The notes below the pieces were generated by a model that had not been told where the DNA came from, did no database searches, and worked only from the letters and a program-made list of their open reading frames with translations. Positions 27,985 to 36,187 of a stretch of 64,000 nucleotides of DNA are shown here, piece by piece (the first letter of the stretch is position 1; every line of letters begins with the position of its first letter). The position numbers were made by a program, and so were the translations under genes. Source of the DNA: Ovoidimarina sediminis (lineage in GTDB: Bacteria > Pseudomonadota > Alphaproteobacteria > Rhodobacterales > Rhodobacteraceae); the NCBI RefSeq assembly GCF_032586175.1, contig NZ_JAWHTE010000005.1, positions 124,001 through 188,000 on the forward strand, given 5' to 3'.

Positions 27985-28578
27985 ATGCAATCAGAAGGCG
28001 TGCGCCAGATCGTCCGATATCTCACCCACCCGCAGGTGGTGATCGATCCCGAACGGGACGTGCGCAACTGGTCGCTGAACGCCACGGGGGCCGCGCGGGT
28101 CGCGGCCCTCGCGGAGCGGCCCGGCGCGCTGGCGGGCACCCGGCGCGTGGTTTCGAGCGCCGAGGCGAAGGCGATCGAAACCGCCGAACCCCTGGCAAGG
28201 GCGCTGGGCGTTCCGGTGGAGGTGCGCCCGGCTATGCACGAGAACGACAGAAGTGCCACGGGGTTCCTCGAACCCGAGGAATTCGAGCGGGTGGCGGACC
28301 AATTCTTCGCCGCGCCGGATGCCTCCGTCCGGGGCTGGGAACGGGCGCGGGACGCGCAGGCGCGGATTGTGGCCGAGGTGGAAGAGGTGCTGGCCGGGCC
28401 GGGTGGCGATCTTCTTCTGGTGGGACACGGCGCCGTGGGCACGCTGCTTTACTGCGCGCTGGCCGGGCGTGAAATCGACCGGCGCCACGATCAGATCCCG
28501 GGCGGCGGCTGCTGGTTCGCCTTCGACCGCGACACTCGGCAGCCCGACGGGGGCTGGCGGCCGATGGAAGAGTTCTGA
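27985..28578 (+). CDS. Histidine phosphatase superfamily protein
   Basis: 197 residues from ATG 27985. The usual RHG active-site motif is replaced by YLTHPQV at residues 12-18, as in a subgroup of bacterial histidine phosphatases with TH/SHP; the second catalytic His lies in LLVGHGAVGTLLY. Arg in RRVVSSAEAKAIETA fits the phosphate pocket. Substrate unknown. It closes a short rightward pair with the gene at 27482. Confidence 0.8.
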   Translation: MQSEGVRQIVRYLTHPQVVIDPERDVRNWSLNATGAARVAALAERPGALAGTRRVVSSAEAKAIETAEPLARALGVPVEVRPAMHENDRSATGFLEPEEFERVADQFFAAPDASVRGWERARDAQARIVAEVEEVLAGPGGDLLLVGHGAVGTLLYCALAGREIDRRHDQIPGGGCWFAFDRDTRQPDGGWRPMEEF

Positions 28579-28740
28579 CGCTGGTTCAAGAGGCGAGCGG
28601 GACCGGAAAGACGACGAGGGCCGGTTCTGGGGCCTTCGCGTTACATACCTGGTTCGTCCGGCGCGTCCCGCGTCCCGCTTGACGGCAATCACACGCGTTT
28701 TGTGCCAGACTGCGCTCAACCCCAAAGGGTCGGGAAAGTC

Positions 28741-29289
28741 ACGAAACAGCTGACCTATGTGTCGGCGATCCTGATGATCCCGGCAGTGGCAACGGCCGGC
28801 CCGCTCCATGATGCCGCCGCCAGGGCGGCACCGCCGGGATCGAGGCGCTCACAGACGACGGTGCGGATTTCAACGCCGTGCAGATGGTGACACCCCTCGT
28901 GATGGCCGCGCTCAGCGGGCAATCCGAGGCCGTGGCCCTGCTGCTCACACGCGGTGCTGATCCCGATATCGAGACGTCGGCGATGGGAACCGCGCTTCAC
29001 GCCGCCGCCCAGCGCGGGTTTCAGGAGGTGGCGCGTGCGCTTCCGGACGCGGGCGCAGGCACGGAAACGGGCAATCCCGATGGCTATACCCCCCTGATGA
29101 TCGCCGCCCTGAAGAACCAGACGAACGTGCTGGGCCTGCCAGTCGAGGACGGCGCGGATATCCACGCGATGGGCGTTCCGCGCGGCAACGGCATGGGCGG
29201 AAACGGCAGGATCTGCGCGCTTCACGTCGCCGCCTTCGACGGAGAGACGGAAGCGGCGGGCCTGCTCAGATCCACCGGGGCCGGGCCGC
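28741..29289 (+). pseudogene. Decayed exported ankyrin-repeat protein
   Basis: A signal-like segment (KQLTYVSAILMIPAVATA) begins at 28741, where the expected ATG reads ACG. The frame then breaks near 28825, and the next frame resumes with ankyrin repeats: TAGIEALTDDGADFNAV, TPLVMAALSGQSEAVALLL, TALHAAAQRGFQEVARAL, YTPLMIAALKNQ, ALHVAAFDGETEAAGLL. A lost start and a frameshift make it a pseudogene. After about residue 145 of the second frame the sequence changes into another family. Confidence 0.65.
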
Positions 29290-29703
29290 TCGGCACCGAG
29301 GCACAGTGGCTGGCGTTCGAGCCCGTGATCCGCACGATGGGCGGCGCGTCCCTCCACGTCGGCGAGAAGGCGGGGATGGATGCTGGCGGCGCTTTTCGCG
29401 GGCCTCTTCACCGTGCGGCAGGGCGTCATGTGGGCCATGATCCATGGCGCGCTGGCCTGCCGGAAGGCGGGCATCCCGGTTCAGGCCCTTTCCGATCTCG
29501 ATGGGCATGATGCGGCCCTGATACGACTATTTCGCAGCAACCGCCCCTGCGGGCACCTATGACGCTTCCGCCCGCCAACATGACGACCTATGCCCCGGCT
29601 CCTCGTCGACATGACGCTGAAGGGGCCGGACGAGGGGCTGGGCGACAAGGCGCTGACGGCGGTGATCGACGTGCTCGAACGCGCGCACCAAGCGGATCGC
29701 TAG
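29290..29703 (+). pseudogene. C-terminal fragment of an imine-reductase/6PGDH-like dehydrogenase
   Basis: Pieces in at least three frames spell the all-helical C-terminal domain of NAD(P)-binding 6PGDH/imine-reductase proteins: FEPVIRTMGGASLHVGEKAG, LAALFAGLFTVRQGVMWAMI, ACRKAGIPVQALSDLDGH, YFAATAPAGTYD, and finally LKGPDEGLGDKALTAVIDVL to TAG 29701. The Rossmann half is absent. It abuts the ankyrin pseudogene in frame, a scar of deletion or recombination. Confidence 0.6.
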
Positions 29704-30113
29704 CTTCGTACCACGTAGACCGAGCACTTTGCGTGGGTCACGACATGGCTTGCCGTGGTGCCAAGAAGATAATCCTGCACCTTGGGGTTGGCGGATTCCA
29801 TCACGATGACGTCCACGTTGCGCTCGTCGGCCAGCTTCACGATCTGGCGGTGCACCGCGCCCTTGCGCACGACGGCTTCAAGTTCGACGCCCTCGGCGGG
29901 GTGGGTCTGCAGGAAGCTCTGCAACTGCTCGCCCCAGAAGGCTTCGGAATCGCGGATGTTCAGGTTGCGCTCCATTTCGGGTGCGACGGTGGCGACGAGG
30001 AGTTTCGCGCCCCGGCGTTTCGCCATGGCGATCGCTTCTTCATAGGCGCTGTAATCGGTTTTCAGGTGGCGCAGGTTAACGGGGCAGAGGATCAGCTTGG
30101 TGTCGCGGGGCAT
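29700..30113 (-). CDS. Universal stress protein, UspA family
   Basis: 137 residues, one Usp domain. KLILCPVNLRHL opens the first strand; the C-terminal GTTASHVVTHAKCSVYVVR keeps the G-x(9)-G-like ATP-loop region in modified form. Usp proteins are induced by starvation and other stress; partner unknown. Its stop overlaps the fossil dehydrogenase end on the other strand. Confidence 0.85.
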   Translation of the reverse strand: MPRDTKLILCPVNLRHLKTDYSAYEEAIAMAKRRGAKLLVATVAPEMERNLNIRDSEAFWGEQLQSFLQTHPAEGVELEAVVRKGAVHRQIVKLADERNVDVIVMESANPKVQDYLLGTTASHVVTHAKCSVYVVRS

Positions 30114-30240
30114 CTTGTCCTTTCTCGGTTCAGACAGGTCTTTTCGCCGGGCGCAAGCGCGGTTTGCCTGCCCGGGCGGCAGACCATGACTAGCACAGCT
30201 GGCGCGGATCGTCTGCCCGGGCCGGGCGAAGCGGCCTCGA

Positions 30241-30723
30241 TCAGGCCGTTGCGGCGTAATGGGCGAAAACCTCGGTGCGCCCGTCCTTGCCGATCAGGAA
30301 GACGGAATAGGCTTCCCTCTGATCCTCCGGCCCCATACCGGGCGAGCCGTACGGCATGCCGGGTACGGAAAGGCCAATCGCCTCCGGCTGTTCGGCCAGA
30401 AGGCGGCGGATGTCGGCGGGCGGCACATGACCTTCGATGATATACCCGTCCACCGCCGCCGTGTGGCAGGATGCCATGTCGGGCGCTATGCCGCTGGCGG
30501 CCTTGAAGCGCTGCAACGCGTCAAAGGACGCGTTCCGAACCTCCATGTCGAAACCGGCGTCGGCCATGATCTCGATCCACGCCGAGCAGCAGCCGCAATT
30601 GGGATCCTTCACCACCTGCACCAGCGGACGGGATTGGGCCAGCGCGGGGCAGGCCAGCCCGGCCCCGGCCAAGGCAAGGCCCGACAGAACATGTCGGCGG
30701 TTCGGCAATCCGGGGCGGCTCAT
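30241..30723 (-). CDS. DUF411 metal-binding protein, exported
   Basis: 160 residues. Signal segment with an RR pair (NRRHVLSGLALAGAGLA), then the DUF411 core: VVKDPNCGCCSAWIEIM, SCHTAAVDGYIIEGHVP, GLSVPGMPYGSPGM. The CGCC and the later Cys-His/Met residues suggest copper binding. DUF411 genes usually sit in copper-resistance loci. Here a divergent His-rich exported peptide at 31000 supports a metal theme. Confidence 0.85.
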   Translation of the reverse strand: MSRPGLPNRRHVLSGLALAGAGLACPALAQSRPLVQVVKDPNCGCCSAWIEIMADAGFDMEVRNASFDALQRFKAASGIAPDMASCHTAAVDGYIIEGHVPPADIRRLLAEQPEAIGLSVPGMPYGSPGMGPEDQREAYSVFLIGKDGRTEVFAHYAATA

Positions 30724-30999
30724 GATGTAATCTCCTGGCTGGTTTCAGGCGTCTGGCAAGGGATGGCGATCCTCCCGCGTCCCCGCAATGATATGTGTCC
30801 TATCCCGGCGCAGTCGACAGCGCGAGGCGGCCTGCGACGTCCTGCCGCCGGAGGATCGCGCCCGCGCGGGCGGCCCGCGACAGGCAAGAAAGCCTGAAAG
30901 CACAGGCAATCTCGCATCACACTGGGCAAAGACCGGCATCGAGGCCAGTCCCGCGACCCGGCCGCACCCAATCGCGAGGAGGTCAAAAGGCATCTGGCA

Positions 31000-31320
31000 A
31001 TGTTCCTGCTACCCCTATCGGCGGCTCTCGTCTGCGGATCGGTGGCGCTTGCCGCCGGATCCGGCGATCACAGCCACGGCACGCCCGCTCCCGACGAAAT
31101 GCTGGAAGCCATGCGCGACATGCATGCCGGACACGATCACGCCCACGATTTCGAGGCGATGAAAGGGATCTCGGAGGCGGAAATCCCTGAGAAATTCGGG
31201 CTTCTGATGCCCCGAGGCGACGGGCGCATGGAGGGCCGCACGCCTCAGCGCGCGGCCCGGATATCCCGCGCAATCTCGTCGAACAGCGTGCCGAAGGGTG
31301 ATCCGATCCTTATCTCTTGA
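31000..31320 (+). CDS. Small His/Met-rich exported peptide (possible)
   Basis: 106 codons from ATG 31000. N-terminal signal-like stretch (LLPLSAALVCGSVALAAG), then a metal-ligand-rich segment: GDHSHGTP, RDMHAGHDHAHDFEAMKG. The last third seems unconserved and overlaps the convergent gene at 31245 by 76 bases, so the gene may be truncated. It is divergent from the DUF411 gene, which fits a copper-handling function; the coding call itself is moderate. Confidence 0.45.
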   Translation: MFLLPLSAALVCGSVALAAGSGDHSHGTPAPDEMLEAMRDMHAGHDHAHDFEAMKGISEAEIPEKFGLLMPRGDGRMEGRTPQRAARISRAISSNSVPKGDPILIS

Positions 31321-32039
31321 AACGTTTTCATCGCCGTCTTTGCGTCGATCCGGCGGTTTTTCACCGCGATGCGCGTCACCTTGCCCTTCACGATATGCTC
31401 CGCCGCGTCGAACTTGCCGTCGAAATTCGCGTCATAGAACCAGGCGCTCACCCCGGGATCGATCCGTCCGTTTCCGTCGAGATCCACGCAATCCACTACG
31501 AGCGTGTCGAACCGCCCGTCATTGTTGCGGTCGATGGCGTGGTGGCTCCAGTAGACGATCTTGAACGCCCCGCCCTCCCCCAGTGCGCTGCCGCCATTGA
31601 ACACGATCCAGTCCGGCGTTCCGTCCCCGGCGAGATCGAAGAACGCCCCGAATTCAAGCGTGTGCCCGCCCGCCGCCTTCGGGGTGTAGGAATAGAAATC
31701 GGCCGTGCCGTCGCGGTTCCTGTCCTCGACGTTCAGATAGGGATAACCCTTGAAAGTCTTCGTCTTTGCGCGCGCGACGGGCGTCCGAAGGCCCATTTCC
31801 CAGAGGCGCAGGTATTCCGCGTTAAGCGCGGTGTGAATCCGCGATCGCCGCCGGTCGTCATAGGGCCCGACTTTCGCGACGATGCGGGGCGTCTTCGAGG
31901 CGAGGGTGATGTCGGCGTCGGCTGGGGTGGCGGGCAGAAGCCCGAGGCAGGCCGAAAGAACCGCGACGAAGGCCGCCGCGCCGGCGCGGGCGCCGCCTTT
32001 GCCCGGGCCGCCGGATCTTCGGGGGGGGCGGCGTTGCAT
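31245..32039 (-). CDS. Exported protein with EF-hand-like calcium loops
   Basis: 264 residues with a long positively charged lead and signal peptide (AAAFVAVLSACLGLLPATPADA). The mature part holds dockerin/EF-hand-type loops DRNRDGTAD, DLAGDGTPD, DRNNDGRFD, DLDGNGRID and DANFDGKFD, suggesting calcium binding. Such arrays occur in VCBS/FG-GAP-like and dockerin-like proteins. No enzymatic domain is visible. Monocistronic. Confidence 0.75.
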   Translation of the reverse strand: MQRRPPRRSGGPGKGGARAGAAAFVAVLSACLGLLPATPADADITLASKTPRIVAKVGPYDDRRRSRIHTALNAEYLRLWEMGLRTPVARAKTKTFKGYPYLNVEDRNRDGTADFYSYTPKAAGGHTLEFGAFFDLAGDGTPDWIVFNGGSALGEGGAFKIVYWSHHAIDRNNDGRFDTLVVDCVDLDGNGRIDPGVSAWFYDANFDGKFDAAEHIVKGKVTRIAVKNRRIDAKTAMKTFQEIRIGSPFGTLFDEIARDIRAAR

Positions 32040-32230
32040 GATCTTGCTCCTGCGCCTGTTCTGGTCCGGAACAAGCCTAGCCGTTGCGCCGTCCGCCCGT
32101 ATTGACGGGCCTCAATCGCAAGGCGCGATCCGGCGGGTGCGCACAGGCCCCGGTGCGAATTCCGTTCAACCTGGCGCCGTTCCATGCGTAAGCTGCCCGA
32201 ACGGCAGTTTCGACAGGGGGACACGAAGAC

Positions 32231-32962
32231 ATGCCCGATCATACTCACGACTGGCTCGTGTTTCATCGCGTGCGCTTCGCCGCGCCGCGCGACGGCACCA
32301 ACAACCCGCTCCCGGGCCCGGCGGGGGCCGATGTCTGGCGCTTCTATCCCGCCTCGCCCTCCGGGCCGAACGGCATGCGCACCAACATCTCGGATGAATG
32401 GGGCGGGTTCGGCATCTACCCGAACCGTACGGCGGCGGAAGAGGTGTTCGCGGCGCCGGAACGCCATCTGCCGTTCCTCGCCGACACCGTAGAGGCCTAT
32501 CACGCCATCGTCGTGCCCTATTCCCATCGCGGCAAGGTGGACTGGCGCGGCACCCCGCAGGAAAACACCACAATCACCCCCGCGCCGGAGGACCCCGGCG
32601 GGCCGCTCATGGTGCTGACCTCGGCGGGCTATGATCACGTGGGGCCGGACGACCTGCCCCGCGTGGCAAAGTTCATCCACGAGGTCGACCAGGTGCAGGC
32701 CTTCTACGCCACCCTGCCCGACAACATCCGCCGCGCCGTTTACAGCGGCGCCGGCGTCGACGGCCATAACGGGATGACGATCTCGATCTGGCGCAGCGAC
32801 GCGGCGATGATGGCGGCGGCCTACAAGCCCGGGCATCACCGCGCGCAGATGGAGTACCACAGGGATGTCGGCCATTTCGATTACAGCTCGTTCACCCGGG
32901 CGCGGATCGTCGCGTCGCGGGGCCGTTGGGACGGGGGCGATCCGATCCGGGAAATCGGCTGA
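32231..32962 (+). CDS. Conserved protein, CrtA/dimeric alpha-beta-barrel-like
   Basis: 243 residues, no signal peptide. The C-terminal part (TISIWRSDAAMMAAAYKPGHHRAQM, then DYSSFTRARIVASRG) resembles the dimeric alpha/beta-barrel pattern of spheroidene monooxygenase-like and DUF3291 proteins, in which a His binds haem. The N-terminal half is unfamiliar. It precedes the dehalogenase-like gene by 37 bases and probably shares its transcript. Function uncertain. Confidence 0.6.
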   Translation: MPDHTHDWLVFHRVRFAAPRDGTNNPLPGPAGADVWRFYPASPSGPNGMRTNISDEWGGFGIYPNRTAAEEVFAAPERHLPFLADTVEAYHAIVVPYSHRGKVDWRGTPQENTTITPAPEDPGGPLMVLTSAGYDHVGPDDLPRVAKFIHEVDQVQAFYATLPDNIRRAVYSGAGVDGHNGMTISIWRSDAAMMAAAYKPGHHRAQMEYHRDVGHFDYSSFTRARIVASRGRWDGGDPIREIG

Positions 32963-32999
32963 ACCCCTCCGCGGCGAACCAGAACGAGGGACCACATCC

Positions 33000-33908
33000 A
33001 TGCCACGTCCAGACGCCCTGCGCACCCCGGCGGAACGATTTGTGAACCTCCCAGATTTCCCGTGGCAGCCGCACTACATCGAGGGGCTCGCGGGGTACGA
33101 GGGCCTGCGCATGGCGCGGATCGACGAGGGGCCGGAAGAGGCTGACCACGTCTTTCTCTGCCTTCACGGCCAGCCGTCCTGGAGCTTCCTTTACCGCCAC
33201 ATGATCCCCGTGTTCCTGGAAACCGGCGCGCGGGTCGTCGCCCCCGATCTCTTCGGTTTCGGGCGATCGGACAAGCCGGTGGACGACGCGGCCTACACCT
33301 TCACCTTCCATCGGCAAAGCCTGATCGCCCTGATCGAGGCGCTGGAATTGCGGCACATCACGCTGGTCTGCCAGGATTGGGGCGGGCTTCTGGGCCTGAC
33401 GATCCCGCCCGATATGGGCGACAGGTTCGACAGGCTTCTGGTGATGAACACTGTCCTCGGTCTCGGCGGCGGCAGCACCGAGGGCTTCGACGCCTGGCGC
33501 AGGTTCCACGGCGATCATCCCGATTACGATATGCCGGCGCTGTTCAGGTCCTACATCCCGGGCATTTCCGACGACGCGGCGGCGGCCTATGTCGCCCCGT
33601 TTCCCGATCCGAGCTACCGCGCCGGGGTGCGCCGGTTTCCGTTCCTCGTGATGACGGAGCCGGATATGGAAGGCGTCGACGTTTCCCGCCGCGCGGCCCG
33701 GTGGTGGGCGTCGGAGTGGCGGGGTGACAGCTTCATGGCGATGGGCGAACGCGATGTGCTGATCCCGCCGCGCCTGATGCGGCGGATGCACGAGATCCTC
33801 GGGATCAAACGTCCGCCCCTGTGCCTGCCCGAGGCCGGGCATTTCGTGCAGGAAACGCACGGGGGCCATGTGGCCCGCGCCGCGCTGGCTGCATGGGGGG
33901 AGGGGTGA
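33000..33908 (+). CDS. Haloalkane dehalogenase-like alpha/beta hydrolase
   Basis: 302 residues. The haloalkane dehalogenase pattern is strong: oxyanion motif HGQPSWSFLYRHM, nucleophile Asp followed by the halide-binding Trp in CQDWGG, catalytic His in EAGHFVQE, and an acid candidate in MGERDVLIP. Reaction: hydrolysis of a carbon-halogen bond to an alcohol; related epoxide or fluoroacetate hydrolases share the fold. ATG 33000 begins MPRPDALRTP. No dehalogenase accessory genes are near. Confidence 0.82.
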   Translation: MPRPDALRTPAERFVNLPDFPWQPHYIEGLAGYEGLRMARIDEGPEEADHVFLCLHGQPSWSFLYRHMIPVFLETGARVVAPDLFGFGRSDKPVDDAAYTFTFHRQSLIALIEALELRHITLVCQDWGGLLGLTIPPDMGDRFDRLLVMNTVLGLGGGSTEGFDAWRRFHGDHPDYDMPALFRSYIPGISDDAAAAYVAPFPDPSYRAGVRRFPFLVMTEPDMEGVDVSRRAARWWASEWRGDSFMAMGERDVLIPPRLMRRMHEILGIKRPPLCLPEAGHFVQETHGGHVARAALAAWGEG

Positions 33909-34035
33909 TCTCCGCGGCGCCCCGGGGTCCAATTCGGGGATTGTCACTGTCGGCGAAGCGGGTAGCGTGGCGTGACGCCCCGCGCCGCGGCACGGCGCAT
34001 TGGATTTACAAGAGAATTTCTTCGGACAGCCGCCC

Positions 34036-35826
34036 ATGACCGACGAACGACACTCCCGCCGCCTGTCCGCCATCATGGCGGCGGATGTCGTGGGATATTC
34101 GCGCCTCATGGCGACCGACGAGGCGGGCACGCTGAAGGAGCTGAACCGCCACATGGAAGGGCTCTTCAACCCCGCCATCGCGCGGAACGAGGGCCGCATC
34201 GTCAAGCTGATGGGCGACGGGGCGCTGGTCGAGTTCATGAGCGCGGTGGACGCGGTCCGCTGTGCGCAGGAAATCCAGGAGACGATCGCGGGTGCCGGTG
34301 CCCCCGACGGGATCGTCCTCAGGATCGGGATCAACCTCGGCGACATCATCATCCAGGGCGACGATATCTTCGGCGACGGCGTGAATATCGCCAGCCGGAT
34401 CGAACAGCTGGCGAAGCCGGGCGGGCTGTGCGTTTCCTCGGTGGTGCACGAGATCGTCGATGGCCGCCTGCCGGTCGCCTTCACCGATGGCGGGCCGGTC
34501 TCGGTCAAGAACATCGACCGGCCCTTGCGCGTCTTTCACTGGCATCCGGGCGATCCCGCCACGCCTGCGCCCGCCGCCGCCCCGCGCCCCGCGCCCGCCG
34601 CTGCCCCGCGTCCCGCACCCGCCGATGCCGCCTGTTCGATCGCCGTTCTGCCGCTCGACAACATGTCGGGCGACCCCGAGCAGGAGTATTTCTCCGACGG
34701 GATCAGCGAGGATATCATCACCGATCTCTCCAAGGTGTCGGGCCTCACCGTGATCGCCCGGAACTCGAGCTTCGCCTACAAGGGCAAATCCACCGACCTG
34801 CGCGTCGTGGGCCGCGAACTGGGCGTGACACATGTGCTCGAAGGCAGCGTGCGCCGCGCGGGCCAGCGCGTGCGCATCAATGCGCAGCTCATCGACGCCC
34901 TGACCGGCGGCCATGTCTGGGCCGACCGCTATGATCGCGATCTGACCGATATCTTCGCGGTGCAGGACGAGGTGACGTTTGAGATCGTGAAGGCGCTGAA
35001 GATCTCGCTGTCCCCCGCCGAACGCGCCAATATCGTCGATGTGGGTACCACCGATGTCGCGGCGCATGAGGATTACATGCGCATGCGAGGGTTCCTGTTC
35101 TTCCCGGGTATGACGGCGGAGGGGTGGAAGCAGGCGGTGCTTTACGGCGAACGCTCGATCGAGCGCGATCCGAACTATTCCGCGCCCTACGGAATGCTCG
35201 CGATGATGCATCTGCTCGACTACCACAATCACTGGTCCGGCCGCCCGTCGGAAGAGGCGATGCAAGCAGCGCACGACTACGCGCACCGGGGGCTCGAGAT
35301 CGGGCCCGACGATCTCTGGCCCAACCACGCGGTCGCGGTCGTGGCGCGCTGGCAGGGGCACCTCGATCTGGCCATCGAGAAGCTCGACAAGGCCATGGCG
35401 CAAAGCGCGGATTACTCGCTGGGCTGGTTCACGCGGGGTGAGATCGAACTGGCGCGGGGCGAACTGAACGAGGCGATCGAACACCTGGAACGGGCGATTC
35501 GCCTCGATCCCTCCTTCCGCCATCAGTACATGCAGTTCCTCGCCATGGCGCATTTCCTGAAGGGGAATTTCGAGACGGCGGTGGTGCTTCTGAAGGAACG
35601 CGTGTTCCTGGTGAAGGATACCGATATCGGCCGCGCCTGGCTCGCTTCCGCGCTGGGCCATGTGGGGGATCGGGAGGGGGCGCAGGAGGTCTGGGCCGAA
35701 CTGATGACGATCAACCCGACCTTCTCGATCACCACGCGGATGAAGCGGCTGACGCTCGCCGACCCCGCCCACGAGGCGCTGGTGCTGGAAGGCCTGACGA
35801 AGGCGGGACTGCCGGTCGACGGGTAG
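34036..35826 (+). CDS. Class III adenylate cyclase with TPR region
   Basis: 596 residues from ATG 34036; a TTG 12 codons upstream is possible. The cyclase domain covers about 1-170 (AIMAADVVGYSRLMATDE, GRIVKLMGDGALVEF, INLGDIIIQGDDIFGDGVNIASR), with both metal Asp. A Pro-Ala linker (about 180-205, encoded by a short DNA repeat) leads to a TolB-like domain (IAVLPLDNMSGDPEQEYFSDG) and about six TPR-like helices. This architecture is frequent in rhizobia and roseobacters. It makes cAMP, possibly under protein-protein control. Monocistronic. Confidence 0.88.
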   Translation: MTDERHSRRLSAIMAADVVGYSRLMATDEAGTLKELNRHMEGLFNPAIARNEGRIVKLMGDGALVEFMSAVDAVRCAQEIQETIAGAGAPDGIVLRIGINLGDIIIQGDDIFGDGVNIASRIEQLAKPGGLCVSSVVHEIVDGRLPVAFTDGGPVSVKNIDRPLRVFHWHPGDPATPAPAAAPRPAPAAAPRPAPADAACSIAVLPLDNMSGDPEQEYFSDGISEDIITDLSKVSGLTVIARNSSFAYKGKSTDLRVVGRELGVTHVLEGSVRRAGQRVRINAQLIDALTGGHVWADRYDRDLTDIFAVQDEVTFEIVKALKISLSPAERANIVDVGTTDVAAHEDYMRMRGFLFFPGMTAEGWKQAVLYGERSIERDPNYSAPYGMLAMMHLLDYHNHWSGRPSEEAMQAAHDYAHRGLEIGPDDLWPNHAVAVVARWQGHLDLAIEKLDKAMAQSADYSLGWFTRGEIELARGELNEAIEHLERAIRLDPSFRHQYMQFLAMAHFLKGNFETAVVLLKERVFLVKDTDIGRAWLASALGHVGDREGAQEVWAELMTINPTFSITTRMKRLTLADPAHEALVLEGLTKAGLPVDG

Positions 35827-35844
35827 GGGCAGCGTGCGGGCCCT

Positions 35845-35879
35845 GCCCGGCGGGCCTCACGGCCCTAGACTCCGGGCAA
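35845..35879 (+). repeat. Dispersed nested palindrome, copy D
   Basis: GCCCGG (35845-35850) and CCGGGC-AA (35872-35879) enclose an inner stem GGGCC (35852-35856) with GGCCC (35861-35865) around a TCAC loop. It lies 18 bases after the cyclase stop. Confidence 0.65.
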
Positions 35880-35962
35880 TTGGCGGGAAGGGCCTTCGCC
35901 CGGGGCAGTCGAACGGGAGTGGCGGCGCGTCAGGGTGCCCGCATCGGAACAGGAGGGGCGAC

Positions 35963-36181
35963 ATGCCATCGATCGACATTCAGGTGCTGGAAGGGGTGTT
36001 CTCGGACGAGGAGAAGGCAAGGATCATCGAGAAGGTGACCGACGCCTTCGGCGAGGTGGCCGGTCAGACGATCCGCGACGGCACCTCCGTCCGGATCCAC
36101 GAGGTCCGAAGCGGTTCCTGGGGCTATGCCGGGAAGGTGCTGACCACCGAAGACGCGCTGGAGATGCGATCGCGGGGGTGA
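35963..36181 (+). CDS. 4-oxalocrotonate tautomerase family protein
   Basis: 72 residues; after Met removal the catalytic Pro1 is exposed (MPSIDIQVLEGVFSDEEK). Arg in SVRIHEVRSGSWGYAG fits substrate binding. Members interconvert enol and keto forms of unsaturated acids, or dehalogenate haloacrylates. AGGAGG lies 8 bases before ATG 35963. Convergent with ribD. Confidence 0.85.
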   Translation: MPSIDIQVLEGVFSDEEKARIIEKVTDAFGEVAGQTIRDGTSVRIHEVRSGSWGYAGKVLTTEDALEMRSRG

Positions 36182-36187
36182 CGCGGA

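Noticed and set aside
28878..29510. An intact ankyrin-repeat protein of 210 residues
   Set aside because: The start lies in mid-repeat, the signal peptide is in another frame, and the C-terminal third belongs to a different protein family.
34006..35772. Long open frame opposite the adenylate cyclase gene
   Set aside because: Antisense frame without conserved motifs; the plus strand encodes clear cyclase and TPR domains.
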